Source of the DNA: Moraxella atlantae NBRC 14588
Lineage (GTDB): Bacteria; Pseudomonadota; Gammaproteobacteria; Pseudomonadales; Moraxellaceae
Direction of reading: 5' to 3'
NCBI RefSeq assembly: GCF_001591265.1
Contig: NZ_BCUL01000012.1
Coordinates: 1 to 48,021, forward strand
Length of the DNA stretch: 48,021 nt
How positions within the stretch are numbered: position 1 is the first letter of the stretch; each line of letters opens with the position of its first letter. The notes below the pieces were generated by a model. That model was given only the letters and a program-made list of their open reading frames with translations. It did not search any database and was not told where the DNA came from. Shown here piece by piece: positions 36,155 through 46,113 of this stretch. The position numbers and the translations under genes were made by a program.

Positions 36155-36187
36155 CGCTTGTTAGAATTGGTTTGGAGTCAATAGCGT

Positions 36188-37993
36188 ATGGCAAAATCGC
36201 GCGCATTATCCCCCAAACAGCAGCTATTGCGCCAACTGGTACAACCTGTCAAACGCCCACTGCTACTAGCATGGGCGTTATCGGCATTGGCAACGCTGGC
36301 GTTAATCGGGCAGTGCTATGCCTTGGCAAGTGTGTTTGCCAACTTATTGATGGCGGTGCATCACGGCTTGGCACAAAACAGCGGTCAAATACTATTGGCT
36401 GACAATGCCGTATGGTTGGGTATGTTGGCGATATGTATGTTGCTGCGTGTCTTGCTACACACGGTTAGGCAGTGGCTTGCGCAAAACGCAGGCTGGCAAG
36501 TGGCGGCAAATTTGCGCCAACGCATCATGCAACGCTTGGCACAACTGGGCAATGAGCGGACACGCTTTGGCAGTGATGGTAGCCTTGCCAGTCAAGTGAT
36601 TAACCAGACTGACGCGCTGGCAGACTATGTCAGCCGATTTTATATTCAGCGTTATGTGGTGGCAAGTACGCCGCTGCTATTGCTGCTTGCCGCCGCTACC
36701 CAAAGTTTGGTAGCCACAGGCGTGATGCTTTTGACCGCGCCATTGGTGCCAATTTTTATGATTTTGATTGGCAGTGCCACCGCCAAAAAAAGTGCCGAAC
36801 AGTTTGCCGCGTTGGCACAATTGGGTGGTCGGTTTTTGGATTGGCTGCGCGGTATGCCAACCTTGCAACGCCTAAGCGCGACACAGCAGGCGCGAACCGA
36901 TATCGCGGCGGCGGCAGAAGCCTACCGTAATCGCACGATGGCGGTATTAAAAATCGCGTTTTTGAACAGTGCGGCGTTAGAGTTATTATCTGCGCTTGCC
37001 ATTGCGCTGTTGGCGGTGTATTTGGGGCTTGGGCTTTTGGGGCTGTTGCCGTGGCAAAAAGGTGTGGTACCTGTGGATTATCACGCGGCATTGTTTTTGC
37101 TGCTGCTCGCGCCTGAGTTTTATGCACCATTGCGTCAGTTAGGCGCGGATTATCATATCAAAGCGCAAGCCGAAGGCGCACTGGATAGTTTGCTACCGCT
37201 ACTAGATGACAAGACCACATCCGTACATGCCACTGCCAACGCGTTACACAATCCACCCAATGCCACACCACCCACGTTGATACTAGATGACGTTACTTGC
37301 CAAATGGCGGATGGGCGTACGCGTCTAGCACCGTTGTCACTGACGATAGCGGCAGGACAACGTGTAGCTGTCATCGGAGCAAGTGGTAGCGGTAAATCAA
37401 CCTTGCTACAAATTTTGCTCGGCTTTTGTCAGTATACTGGGCAAATTACAGTCAAATGGCAAGCCGAAAATGCTACAGATGCAGCCGATGACGGTCTGCT
37501 AAATTTGAATAGCCTAAACTTTACTACCCTTAACAAAGACGCGTGGCGGGCACAAGTGGCGTATTTGTCGCAAAATACGAGCTTATTGCCTATGAGCATT
37601 GCCGATAACTTGCGTTTGGTCAAACCGCATGCCAGTGATGATGAATTACAAACCGTGTTGCAAGCCGTTGATCTTTGGGAGTTGATCGCGCGTTTACCGC
37701 AAGGCTTGGCGACACCACTTGCCGAGCATGGGCGTGGGCTATCGGGTGGGCAGTTGCGCCGTCTGGCCATTGCGCAGCTACTGCTACAAGATGCGCCGCT
37801 GTGGCTACTTGATGAACCCACCGAACACCTTGATCCTGAAACTGCAACACATATCAATAGCTTGCTTGCGCGTATCACGTATGGCAAAACGGTGTTGTGG
37901 GTCAGCCATCAACCTGAACGCCTGCCGCCACTTGACGGTGTTGTGACGTTGGCTGCGCCGTCTGTCCATGCGGTTGCTAGGGTGGGGGACTAA
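36188..37993 (+). CDS. cydD: Thiol reductant ABC exporter subunit CydD
   Basis: Half of the CydDC ABC exporter that moves cysteine and/or glutathione (or haem, by later work) to the periplasm and is needed for bd oxidase assembly. 601 residues: six-helix membrane domain (about 20-330) and an ATPase domain with Walker A GASGSGKST (397-405), signature LSGGQLRR (518-525) and Walker B LWLLDEP with D542. 34 nt after cydX and 1 nt before cydC, so part of one operon. Confidence 0.95.
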   Translation: MAKSRALSPKQQLLRQLVQPVKRPLLLAWALSALATLALIGQCYALASVFANLLMAVHHGLAQNSGQILLADNAVWLGMLAICMLLRVLLHTVRQWLAQNAGWQVAANLRQRIMQRLAQLGNERTRFGSDGSLASQVINQTDALADYVSRFYIQRYVVASTPLLLLLAAATQSLVATGVMLLTAPLVPIFMILIGSATAKKSAEQFAALAQLGGRFLDWLRGMPTLQRLSATQQARTDIAAAAEAYRNRTMAVLKIAFLNSAALELLSALAIALLAVYLGLGLLGLLPWQKGVVPVDYHAALFLLLLAPEFYAPLRQLGADYHIKAQAEGALDSLLPLLDDKTTSVHATANALHNPPNATPPTLILDDVTCQMADGRTRLAPLSLTIAAGQRVAVIGASGSGKSTLLQILLGFCQYTGQITVKWQAENATDAADDGLLNLNSLNFTTLNKDAWRAQVAYLSQNTSLLPMSIADNLRLVKPHASDDELQTVLQAVDLWELIARLPQGLATPLAEHGRGLSGGQLRRLAIAQLLLQDAPLWLLDEPTEHLDPETATHINSLLARITYGKTVLWVSHQPERLPPLDGVVTLAAPSVHAVARVGD

Positions 37994-37994
37994 G

Positions 37995-39734
37995 ATGAAA
38001 CGGGTAATCACCAAGTCTTCTGAGGTGTTTCGCCTGCGCGATTTGTTGACAGGGCAGGGGCTGGTGTGGCTGACAAGCATTGTGTTGGGCTGGGTGACGG
38101 CGTTGTCTGCGATCGGGCTACTGATGTTGTCGGGTTGGTTTTTGACCTCAGCGGCATGGGCAGGTGTGTTTGTGCTGGGCGCGCAGGCGTTTAATTACGT
38201 TGTGCCTGCGGCAATCATTCGCGTCTTGGCGATTGCGCGCACGGCAGGACGTTATGGTGAGCTGTTGGTCTCGCACGATGCCGTGTTTGCGCGCTTGGCA
38301 GATTTGCGTGTGCGCCTATTTACAAGGCTTGCACAGCAACCTGCATGGGTGCAAGGCACAAGCCAACGCTGGCAAGCCAGCCATGCCATGCATCGACTAA
38401 CGCATGACATTGACACGATGAATGAGTTTGTTTTGCAAGTTGTGTTGCCGTGGTTGGTCGCACTGGTGGCGTGGCTATTGGTGGTGGGTTTAACGCTGCA
38501 TTGGCTCGGCGTAAACACAGTCAGCATAGCGGCGGTGATTGTCTTAACACTGTTGGGTCTGGGCGTGCCATTCTTGGCGGCGCGGCGTGGTATTGTGACA
38601 GCAGTCAATCAACAACGCCTTGCCGAACAACGCCGCGTCACGCTGCTGACCCCAATTGCCGCCATGACCCACCTACTACTGTGGCGACAATGGGGTAACC
38701 AAATCGCTGCATTTTGGCATACCGATGCTGCGTATTTAAATAATGTCCAACACGCGCAGCGTCGCCGTTTGCTGTATGCGGTGGTTTTGCAAGTTGGTAT
38801 CTTACTGGTGCTGTTGTTGGTATTGGTACAGGGTATACGCATGTTAGGCGTTGTACCCACCACGGCTAACCAAGCTGACCAAGTCGCGCTGCTGTTGGCG
38901 TTGGTGCTTGGCGTATTGGGTGTGGGTGAGGTATTTAGCGGACTAATTGGTAATGATTTAGCCATTGGCAAAAGTTTGGCGGCAAAACAGCGGCTCAATG
39001 CACTGTTTGAACCATCAACCGTAACCACGGCGACACCGTCACCTGCGCTGAACCCATTGGCAAATACCGCCACCCTGACGCTATACGCGCATGACTTGGC
39101 AGGTAAACAACCCGACGCAATTGTGGGCTTTCATGATGTGAATTTTAGTGTGCAAACAGGGCAAGCACTTGTCATCACAGGTGTATCAGGCGCGGGTAAA
39201 TCGACTTTGCTGCAGGTATTGGCAGGTGAGCTTGCACCTGTGACAGGGACATTTGGTTATAACGGCGTTGCTGAACAACGCCTAGACTGGCAAGCATTGC
39301 GTACCGATATTGGTATGTTGGCACAGCAAGTGGATATCTTTGACCAAACTTTAGCGAATAACTTGCGTCTGGGTAACCCTGCCGCCGACGATGCGGTCTT
39401 GTGGCAAGTTCTAGAGGCAGTCAGTTTGGCAGATTGGGCGCAAGCACAGCCATTGGGGCTAGATACGCCACTGGGCGAATACGGGCAGGCGATATCGGGT
39501 GGGCAGGCGCGGCGCGTTGCCTTGGCGCGGTTGCTGCTCAAGCCGTATCGCGTGCTGTTGCTGGATGAACCGTTTGCTGGACTAGATGCGGATAACCGCA
39601 CACGGCTATGGCGGTTTTTGCGTCAGCACCAACAACATGGCGTGTTGGTCGTGGTGACCCATCATGCGTTAGACACAGATGGCTTAGATCACGAGGTGGT
39701 ACGCTTGGCATTGGGTGAGCCGCAGGTGCTATAA
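37995..39734 (+). CDS. cydC: Thiol reductant ABC exporter subunit CydC
   Basis: Partner half-transporter of CydD. 579 residues: membrane domain about 20-330, ATPase with Walker A GVSGAGKST (396-404), signature ISGGQARR (500-507) and Walker B VLLLDEPFAGLD. The ATG at 37995 starts 1 nt after the cydD stop, with GGGGGA upstream inside cydD; the longer frame from 37968 is rejected. Last gene of the cyd cluster; no clear intrinsic terminator was seen after it, only a TGCCG/CGGCA hairpin at about 39755-39773 without a T-run. Confidence 0.95.
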   Translation: MKRVITKSSEVFRLRDLLTGQGLVWLTSIVLGWVTALSAIGLLMLSGWFLTSAAWAGVFVLGAQAFNYVVPAAIIRVLAIARTAGRYGELLVSHDAVFARLADLRVRLFTRLAQQPAWVQGTSQRWQASHAMHRLTHDIDTMNEFVLQVVLPWLVALVAWLLVVGLTLHWLGVNTVSIAAVIVLTLLGLGVPFLAARRGIVTAVNQQRLAEQRRVTLLTPIAAMTHLLLWRQWGNQIAAFWHTDAAYLNNVQHAQRRRLLYAVVLQVGILLVLLLVLVQGIRMLGVVPTTANQADQVALLLALVLGVLGVGEVFSGLIGNDLAIGKSLAAKQRLNALFEPSTVTTATPSPALNPLANTATLTLYAHDLAGKQPDAIVGFHDVNFSVQTGQALVITGVSGAGKSTLLQVLAGELAPVTGTFGYNGVAEQRLDWQALRTDIGMLAQQVDIFDQTLANNLRLGNPAADDAVLWQVLEAVSLADWAQAQPLGLDTPLGEYGQAISGGQARRVALARLLLKPYRVLLLDEPFAGLDADNRTRLWRFLRQHQQHGVLVVVTHHALDTDGLDHEVVRLALGEPQVL

Positions 39735-39802
39735 ATACGTACTATCAATAACCAGTGCCGTAAACGTTCGGCAATGTAAAAACCTGATTGGTCGCATACG
39801 GC

Positions 39803-40660
39803 CTACAGTGTGGGCAAGATCGTACCTTGACAGCTGGCGCGCTGCTGCTGCACGTGCCAAAATCGCTGCTTGGTAGCTGTGGCTTTCGCATCGCTTGATT
39901 GGCTTAATGGCAAAAGCTGAGCGAAATATGCCTCACGCGTGGCTTTGAGTGCGGCTTGTTGATCAGTATCAAGCGCGTTCCATGCCGTTAAATACGCAGC
40001 AGTCACCCACCGATCGGCAGCGGCAAAGTGCTCATTGGCATGTCGCCAGCCGCGTTCACAATTTTCTGCTTGGCTCCAAATCAGCTTGACCTCACTATCT
40101 GCAACTATTTTGGGTAATACGGTCACACGGGCGAATGCTGGGCTATGTTTGACAGCCAAAATATCCGCCCACAAATCAGGTCGCCCAACACCCGATGTCG
40201 CAGGTAACACGCTATCAACTGCCAACAGCTCGCTGTGGTTATTTTTCAGCGCGCTAAGCAGCGTGACCGCACGGTTCATGGCGTCTGCTCCTGCTGCTGT
40301 CGGGCTGTGCTCACTGGCTTCATGGTACGCATACGCCAGCCATGCGTTGGCTTTGTGGGCGTAGTAGCGTACGGTGGCAGGTTGATCATCGGCCTGATAG
40401 GGTCGTAGCTGCTCACGGATGCACACACTGTCACGGTAAAGCGTTGCATTTGGTGTGCCTTGGGGAATTTCAACCACCGTGTTGGCAGGGCAGTATTGGT
40501 TTGGCTGATACTGCACCGATGTTTGGTTGCCACCAAAGCTAGGCGGTTGATTTTGTGCTATACCACCCATGCTTACGCAGCCTAGCAGCAGACCAAAACC
40601 GATTTGCCCACCATAGCGCAACACAGCGCGCTGATTTAACCCAAGATTACAGGTGATCAT
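39803..40660 (-). CDS. Lipoprotein of the DUF11/beta-barrel surface locus
   Basis: 285 residues, family not recognised. A lipobox LLGC (25-28) follows a hydrophobic stretch, so it is predicted to be lipidated at C28 by Lgt and cleaved by LspA; Val at +2 favours outer membrane sorting by enteric rules. The mature part starts Pro/Gln/Asn-rich, then is helical and Ala-rich, with several Cys (YCPANT, SVCIRE, ENCERG, ASCQG) that may form disulfides. No OmpA peptidoglycan-binding motif. Its ATG overlaps the stop of the large barrel gene (ATGA), so the two products are probably made together and may form a complex. Confidence 0.8.
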   Translation of the reverse strand: MITCNLGLNQRAVLRYGGQIGFGLLLGCVSMGGIAQNQPPSFGGNQTSVQYQPNQYCPANTVVEIPQGTPNATLYRDSVCIREQLRPYQADDQPATVRYYAHKANAWLAYAYHEASEHSPTAAGADAMNRAVTLLSALKNNHSELLAVDSVLPATSGVGRPDLWADILAVKHSPAFARVTVLPKIVADSEVKLIWSQAENCERGWRHANEHFAAADRWVTAAYLTAWNALDTDQQAALKATREAYFAQLLPLSQSSDAKATATKQRFWHVQQQRASCQGTILPTL

Positions 40661-43600
40661 TTGGTAGGCACCTCATCATCGGTTGGCATTAGACTGGCAT
40701 TGACTGCAGGTTTATTGCGTTTAAACAAGTTTTCATCAAACTTAAAGCGCAAACGCATATAAGCGCCTTGTTGGTTGGTGTTACTATCGGCGATATCATC
40801 ATCGTGATAGCCTTTGAAGTTGTAGCCTGCTGATAGCCATAGGTTCGTGATCGGGCTATAGCCAACTTCAGCACCTAGCAAGTAGCGTGTGTTGTCTTTG
40901 TGCCACATCGCACCTGCTTGTACGCCTGCGTCCCAACGTTCATTGATTTCATACATCGCGCGGCCTGCCAATAAATTGGTAAAGCCGTCGCTTTCGATGC
41001 CATCGAGCGTTAGTTTGTTGTATTTACCTGCATATTGCCCTGACAAAGTCCAGCGGCGCACAGGATGATAATTGCTAACCAACGAGGCGATATAGGTTTG
41101 TTTTTTGTACGGGCTATCACCAAGCTGGTTGTTATCGTAGCGGTATTCAAGTTTTGCCAAGTGGTCTAAGATGTTGCTGTCATAATCACGATACGCCATG
41201 CCCAATTGAAAGCGGTTCATCGTGCGTTTTTTGTCGCTGTCGTTGTCCTCTTGTAGTGAGTACACGTCTTTGGCAAGCAGCGTGATGTCATCATTGATCT
41301 TGTTGGCATAGCCTAGGGTTTGCAAAAATGTGTCGGTTTGCACGCCCCAACGTTTTTCGGTGCGTGTGGTCAGTTTATATTTGTCGTTTGCTAAATAGTC
41401 CACACCGACAGTGGCAGCAGTGGCGTCGTTTTTACTGTCGCCCTCAAGCGATTGCAAGCGCTCAAATGAGGTGTTGACATACAAGCCATCTTGCACCTTC
41501 CATTTGTTGCGTAAACCAATCGCCGCTTCAGATTCGCGCGCGCTGATCCCATCTTTGACACGGTATTCGCTAAATACTTGCCCGTCTTTCATGTAGTTGG
41601 CATCAACACCGATGATGGTTGAGCGGTGCTCATCGTTGCCATCTAGCCCATAGTCGCCAACCAGCGTTGAGGCAAGCTCATGGCGAGCGTACAAACGCCC
41701 CTTGTTCCACAGTGAGGTTTCTCCACCCACGCTCCAAGCGTTACGATCGGCATCATCCACATCTTGCTCATACTCAACGAACAGTTTTGAGCGGTTGTAT
41801 TTGGGCAAATCGGCGGTCAAACGTCCGCGCACGGTGGTGCCTTGGTAGTGGCTGTCGGTGTTACTGACTGAGGGTGTCAAAGACTGGTTGTAAATGTCTG
41901 TACTGACTACCGCTTGATAATTGCGTGACGCGCGATAGTCGTTGTCATAATAACGCAAGCCCAATTCGGCGGTGAAAATATCGCTTAATTTTCGCTCAAG
42001 GCTAAGTGTTGCGCCTTTACGCTCAGCGTTGCTGGTGTCATCCTCGCTCATCACCGCTTCGGCTTTTAGCTTGGTTTTGGCGTTGATTTGGTTGGTCAAA
42101 TTCAAGCCTGCTTCGGTACGCCCTGCGGTCACTGATGATGAAGGCGAGGTAAAGCCTATGTCGGCTTGGGTATAATACAGCTTGCCGTCGCGGGTTTTGT
42201 CTTTGTAGCTCAGCTCAGCGCGGACAGCGTCACCAGCAGTTTTGCCTTGCAGTTCGCTGGCGTTGATTTGATTGGCGATTTGGTCATTGAGCTTGTCACT
42301 GTCATAATGTGCCACCTCGGCAATCAGCTTGGTGCGCTCATTGAATTTGACCACCGTATTGGCACCCGTCAATTTTTCATTATTGGTTGGGTCATCGCTT
42401 TGTGCATAGCTTGCGCCCACATTGATTTTTGGCGTAAGCTGACGATTGACTGCCACACCGCCAACGGTATATTCATCGCCTGCTTTTTCGGCTTCTACGG
42501 TGACGCGCAGATAGATCGGATTGCCGTCCAAATCGGTGCTGGCAATTGGCGCGCGCAGATACAGCGCACGGCTGACGCTGTCTAAATCGTAATCGCTATA
42601 ACGATTCAACGGTGTGCGTGATACGATCGTGCCAGGGTTGTTGCGGTCACGCACAATGACCTCAACGGTTTCGGTATTGAGTAGAATATCATCAAAGTTA
42701 CCACCGACGGGGTAAGGACCTGAAATACCCAAACCACGCGTTTCATTGACGCGTTGGCTTGAGCGCGTTTGGGCGACAAAGGCGGTTACTTTGGTAGTGT
42801 CATTTTCATAATGCGATTTGATACCCGTCAAGGTGCGGTCGTATTGCCCCAGCGATAGCCCATCGTTGTTGTCGATATGGGTTTTTAAATCACCGTACAT
42901 GACAAACGAGCGGTCTTTGTCCAAACGCACGTAGAATTTTTTGCTCGATTGGGCATCAAAGCCTTTTGCCGATGCATCGCCATACACAGGATAATAATCA
43001 TCGGGGCGAATATCACGGAACAGACGCGCGTTTTTGTCTTTGTCCGAATCATACGCCATGGTCAAAAGTACATCGCCGCGCACTTTACCTTTCAAGAAAA
43101 ACGCTGCACGCCCATGACCTGTTGTGTCATCACCTCGATCGCCTGCGATACGTTGCAACTCATCTTCAAAGCCATCATTGCTTACATCGTTGTGCTTGGA
43201 TTTGCCCAAGTTGTTGAACGCAACGCTACCCTCGATGATACCGCTGGCAATCATCGGGCGCAGCTGTGGGGTAAATTGCAAGGGAATGATACGTTCGGCA
43301 TTGCCTGCTTTGATGACCAAATTGCCTTTGCCTGGTGCCGATGGTGCGCGCACGCTAATCAACGCCTCACCACCATCGATGGTGGTCTGCACGCCAGCTT
43401 GGTTAGGGTCTTTGTCCTCACGCAAGACAGTGCCGATGTCGCTGTCAAGGGTGATGGTCGCCGAACCTGGGTACAAGCCGCCGTCCTTGTCTTTTAGGCT
43501 GATGGCAATTTGTAGTTCGCTAACACCGTCGGCTTCTAGCACGTGGGTTTGTTCACGGGTGATAATGTTGGCGATTTGGTCAGGGGCATAGATGCGGATG

Positions 43601-45972
43601 GTTTTACTAGATACCACCTTGCCGCTGCTGTCGGTTGCACGCACTGTCAAGGCATTGCTACCGCGTTGCAAAGGTACGGCATAATAATCAAACCCTGAAA
43701 TGCCTTCTTTATCCCATGCAACTTCTTTACCCATCAAGGCCTGATCGACAGGCGTGTTATTGACCAGTAATTCGGTGGTTGCGCCTTTGGGGGCCTTGAT
43801 TTGAACGCGGATTTTATGGCTATCAACGCGTTGGTTGTCTTTTAGGTTTAAAAAGTCTGCGTCTGCCGTTACGCCTTCAATGCGTTTGTCATCGGCGGTT
43901 GATAGGGCTTTTTCAATCTCTGGCGCTTGTACGGGCTTGATTGGATTAACGTCAAAGGCTAAAGCGTTGTCGGCTTTACGGTCGCGTTTGCCCGCTTGGT
44001 TGTCAATGATCATCGCTTGACAGCTGATTTGTCCGTCAGCGTCAATGGGTTTTAGGCAGCCTTCGGCTTCATATTCATAATTGGTATACGCGCTGCTGTT
44101 GGGCTCCACGTCTAGCGTGGTTTTGACCGCTTGTTCAAGTGCATCATTTTTGGCTACTACCAGTTTGGCACGGCGTTTGAGCTCCTCAACCAAAGCTTGC
44201 GAACCTTGCCCATTGTTGTCATCGATACCGTCCGTGATACCAAAATCCGCACGGTGCAATTCACCGTGTTTAAGATCGACAAAACGGCTGCCTGCATCGC
44301 CTGCGTTGCGGTTGCTTTGCTCAACCAGCTCAACGCCGCGTGGTAGGGTGGTGCGGTCTAGCTTGATGACGTGGGTTTTGGCACTGATGCCGTATAGGCT
44401 GTATTTACCCTCGCTGTCGGTCACAACAAACGTACCGTCTTCTAAATATAGACGCACACCTGCAACACCTAGCTCATTGCGCTGTTTTTGCTGAATCCCA
44501 TCACGGTTAAAATCGGCATAGACTTTACCAATGATCACGCCGTCTGTGGTCAATGGATTACCCGTAACTTTGACTTTAGCCGAGGCAGTACCTGAGGTAA
44601 TCGCAGTCAAGGTTTGGCTGTCTTTGCCCGTAGCAAAGGCTTTGTTGGTACCGTCGCCAGACAGCGCGGTGGGCTCAATGGCAACACGGTAGGTGATCTT
44701 ATGGCTTGCGTTGGCAGCCAACGTGCCAAGCCCAAGCGTCATGTATTTGCCGCTGCGGCTAAAGTCTTGGTCATAACGCTGGCCATCAATGCGTACCGAA
44801 TTTTTGACGTAGCTAAAGCCTTTGGGCAAATCGTCATTGAGCGCGACATCCACGGCATCGGATTTGCCAACGTTGCTGACATTGACAGTGTAATCGACAA
44901 AGTCACCAATTTCAGCTTCGCTGACACTGGCGGTTTTGCTTACGCTTAGTGCAGAAACATCGTTGTTGATGTTAATGCTGGCATAAATTGCGTTTGATAA
45001 TACGTTGGTGGTGCTACCGTCCGCGCCCTCACACTGGCTGACCTGTGCCCCCAGGACGTCACCATCTAGCGTTTGAATGATGGTATCTTGGATGGCGTTG
45101 GCGTTGAGCTCGGTCGGTGCTGCTACGCGATAGCGTCCCGTGTTTGTCCCTGTTTCAACGGCTTTTAGGCGGATGGTATCGCCCGTTTTTTGTGAGGTGA
45201 CGTTGATCCAAGTATAGTCCACGGCATTGGGGTTGGCATTACACAAGGCCAAGCCAACCTCTAGATACACAGGTTTACCTGCTTGGTTGTCAGTCACCAC
45301 GTTGCTGTAAGTGCTGTCTTTGTAATAAATCGTTGGCTCAACGACATTGGCGACGTCGGTCGCGCTGGCGGTGGCGTGATTATCCTCTAGGGTGATCGCT
45401 TGCACCCCCACTTGCGTGCTGTCACCGTCTTTGAGGTCTTGGCTGGCTAGGGCGGTAACGATGATAGCGATTTTTTCACCTGCCTTGACCGAAACGGTGG
45501 GCGCAAGTGGTGTATCGCCTTGGTCTAGTATGCCGTTGTTATTGGTATCGATATAGGCTTGTAGGTTAGATAACGTCTGTGGCGTGTCAAATTTGACCGC
45601 AACGCTGGCATCATAAGCGCCTGTATTACTCAGCTCATTGACCCACTGCACGGTTTGATTGGGTTTGACCGTAATTGACAGCGGCTGCGTTAGCGCGATG
45701 CTGTATTGCGGCAGGCTAAATGCTTGCGTCAGCACTTGATTGGATGTAGCAGTATAGCCTTGTCCGCTATCGCCATCAACATGATAATCTGCGGTGGCGG
45801 TATTGAATATTTGACTCATACCACGCGCAAGATTGGTAGCTGTATTGTGAACAGTGGCGTATGCGTGATTGGCTTGAATCAATAAGACGCACGCCGACAA
45901 TAAGCTAAGCTTGGCAAAGCCTGTGTGACGAGTTGGGCGTGAATCAAGATTTGGCATTACTGGTGTTCTCAT
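40657..45972 (-). CDS. Large surface protein: DUF11/SdrD-B-like repeats with C-terminal outer-membrane beta-barrel
   Basis: About 1771 residues. Signal peptide ends near HAYA-TVHN. Then, by approximate residue: a first Ig-like domain (1-330, motif IFNTATADYHVDG); a DUF11 domain (340-460, VSKTASVSEAEIGDFVDYTVNV); an SdrD-B/Cna-B-like domain (477-560, VYADFNRDGIQ and SEGKYSLYG); charged linker; a further Ig-like domain (735-805); a Big/invasin-like domain (814-895); and from about 900 to the end a large barrel-like region of alternating amphipathic strands ending LRFKFDENLF. It lacks autotransporter or TonB-box motifs that I recognise. Start chosen at ATG 45972 or ATG 45957; an upstream frame begins with TTG only. 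Followed with 4-nt overlap by the lipoprotein. Function probably adhesion or envelope display. Confidence 0.82.
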   Translation of the reverse strand: MRTPVMPNLDSRPTRHTGFAKLSLLSACVLLIQANHAYATVHNTATNLARGMSQIFNTATADYHVDGDSGQGYTATSNQVLTQAFSLPQYSIALTQPLSITVKPNQTVQWVNELSNTGAYDASVAVKFDTPQTLSNLQAYIDTNNNGILDQGDTPLAPTVSVKAGEKIAIIVTALASQDLKDGDSTQVGVQAITLEDNHATASATDVANVVEPTIYYKDSTYSNVVTDNQAGKPVYLEVGLALCNANPNAVDYTWINVTSQKTGDTIRLKAVETGTNTGRYRVAAPTELNANAIQDTIIQTLDGDVLGAQVSQCEGADGSTTNVLSNAIYASININNDVSALSVSKTASVSEAEIGDFVDYTVNVSNVGKSDAVDVALNDDLPKGFSYVKNSVRIDGQRYDQDFSRSGKYMTLGLGTLAANASHKITYRVAIEPTALSGDGTNKAFATGKDSQTLTAITSGTASAKVKVTGNPLTTDGVIIGKVYADFNRDGIQQKQRNELGVAGVRLYLEDGTFVVTDSEGKYSLYGISAKTHVIKLDRTTLPRGVELVEQSNRNAGDAGSRFVDLKHGELHRADFGITDGIDDNNGQGSQALVEELKRRAKLVVAKNDALEQAVKTTLDVEPNSSAYTNYEYEAEGCLKPIDADGQISCQAMIIDNQAGKRDRKADNALAFDVNPIKPVQAPEIEKALSTADDKRIEGVTADADFLNLKDNQRVDSHKIRVQIKAPKGATTELLVNNTPVDQALMGKEVAWDKEGISGFDYYAVPLQRGSNALTVRATDSSGKVVSSKTIRIYAPDQIANIITREQTHVLEADGVSELQIAISLKDKDGGLYPGSATITLDSDIGTVLREDKDPNQAGVQTTIDGGEALISVRAPSAPGKGNLVIKAGNAERIIPLQFTPQLRPMIASGIIEGSVAFNNLGKSKHNDVSNDGFEDELQRIAGDRGDDTTGHGRAAFFLKGKVRGDVLLTMAYDSDKDKNARLFRDIRPDDYYPVYGDASAKGFDAQSSKKFYVRLDKDRSFVMYGDLKTHIDNNDGLSLGQYDRTLTGIKSHYENDTTKVTAFVAQTRSSQRVNETRGLGISGPYPVGGNFDDILLNTETVEVIVRDRNNPGTIVSRTPLNRYSDYDLDSVSRALYLRAPIASTDLDGNPIYLRVTVEAEKAGDEYTVGGVAVNRQLTPKINVGASYAQSDDPTNNEKLTGANTVVKFNERTKLIAEVAHYDSDKLNDQIANQINASELQGKTAGDAVRAELSYKDKTRDGKLYYTQADIGFTSPSSSVTAGRTEAGLNLTNQINAKTKLKAEAVMSEDDTSNAERKGATLSLERKLSDIFTAELGLRYYDNDYRASRNYQAVVSTDIYNQSLTPSVSNTDSHYQGTTVRGRLTADLPKYNRSKLFVEYEQDVDDADRNAWSVGGETSLWNKGRLYARHELASTLVGDYGLDGNDEHRSTIIGVDANYMKDGQVFSEYRVKDGISARESEAAIGLRNKWKVQDGLYVNTSFERLQSLEGDSKNDATAATVGVDYLANDKYKLTTRTEKRWGVQTDTFLQTLGYANKINDDITLLAKDVYSLQEDNDSDKKRTMNRFQLGMAYRDYDSNILDHLAKLEYRYDNNQLGDSPYKKQTYIASLVSNYHPVRRWTLSGQYAGKYNKLTLDGIESDGFTNLLAGRAMYEINERWDAGVQAGAMWHKDNTRYLLGAEVGYSPITNLWLSAGYNFKGYHDDDIADSNTNQQGAYMRLRFKFDENLFKRNKPAVNASLMPTDDEVPTK

Positions 45973-46113
45973 TGATGCAAGACAACCTGTGGATTTGTTT
46001 TCACTAAAACACTTTAGGAAAAGCCTAGATGGGGATACGGCATTGCTTGACAAGACCGCACCCCAAACATTGATGAATAGATACTGATGAATAAATTAAG
46101 CAGCTAGCCTAAA

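Noticed and set aside
39803-40660. OmpA-like protein downstream of the DUF11-barrel gene
   Set aside because: OmpA family proteins often accompany DUF11 proteins, but no peptidoglycan-binding motif is present; it is a lipoprotein of unknown family.
45973-46053. Extended start of the barrel protein at 46053
   Set aside because: The codon is TTG without a ribosome binding site, and the signal peptide fits ATG 45972 or 45957.
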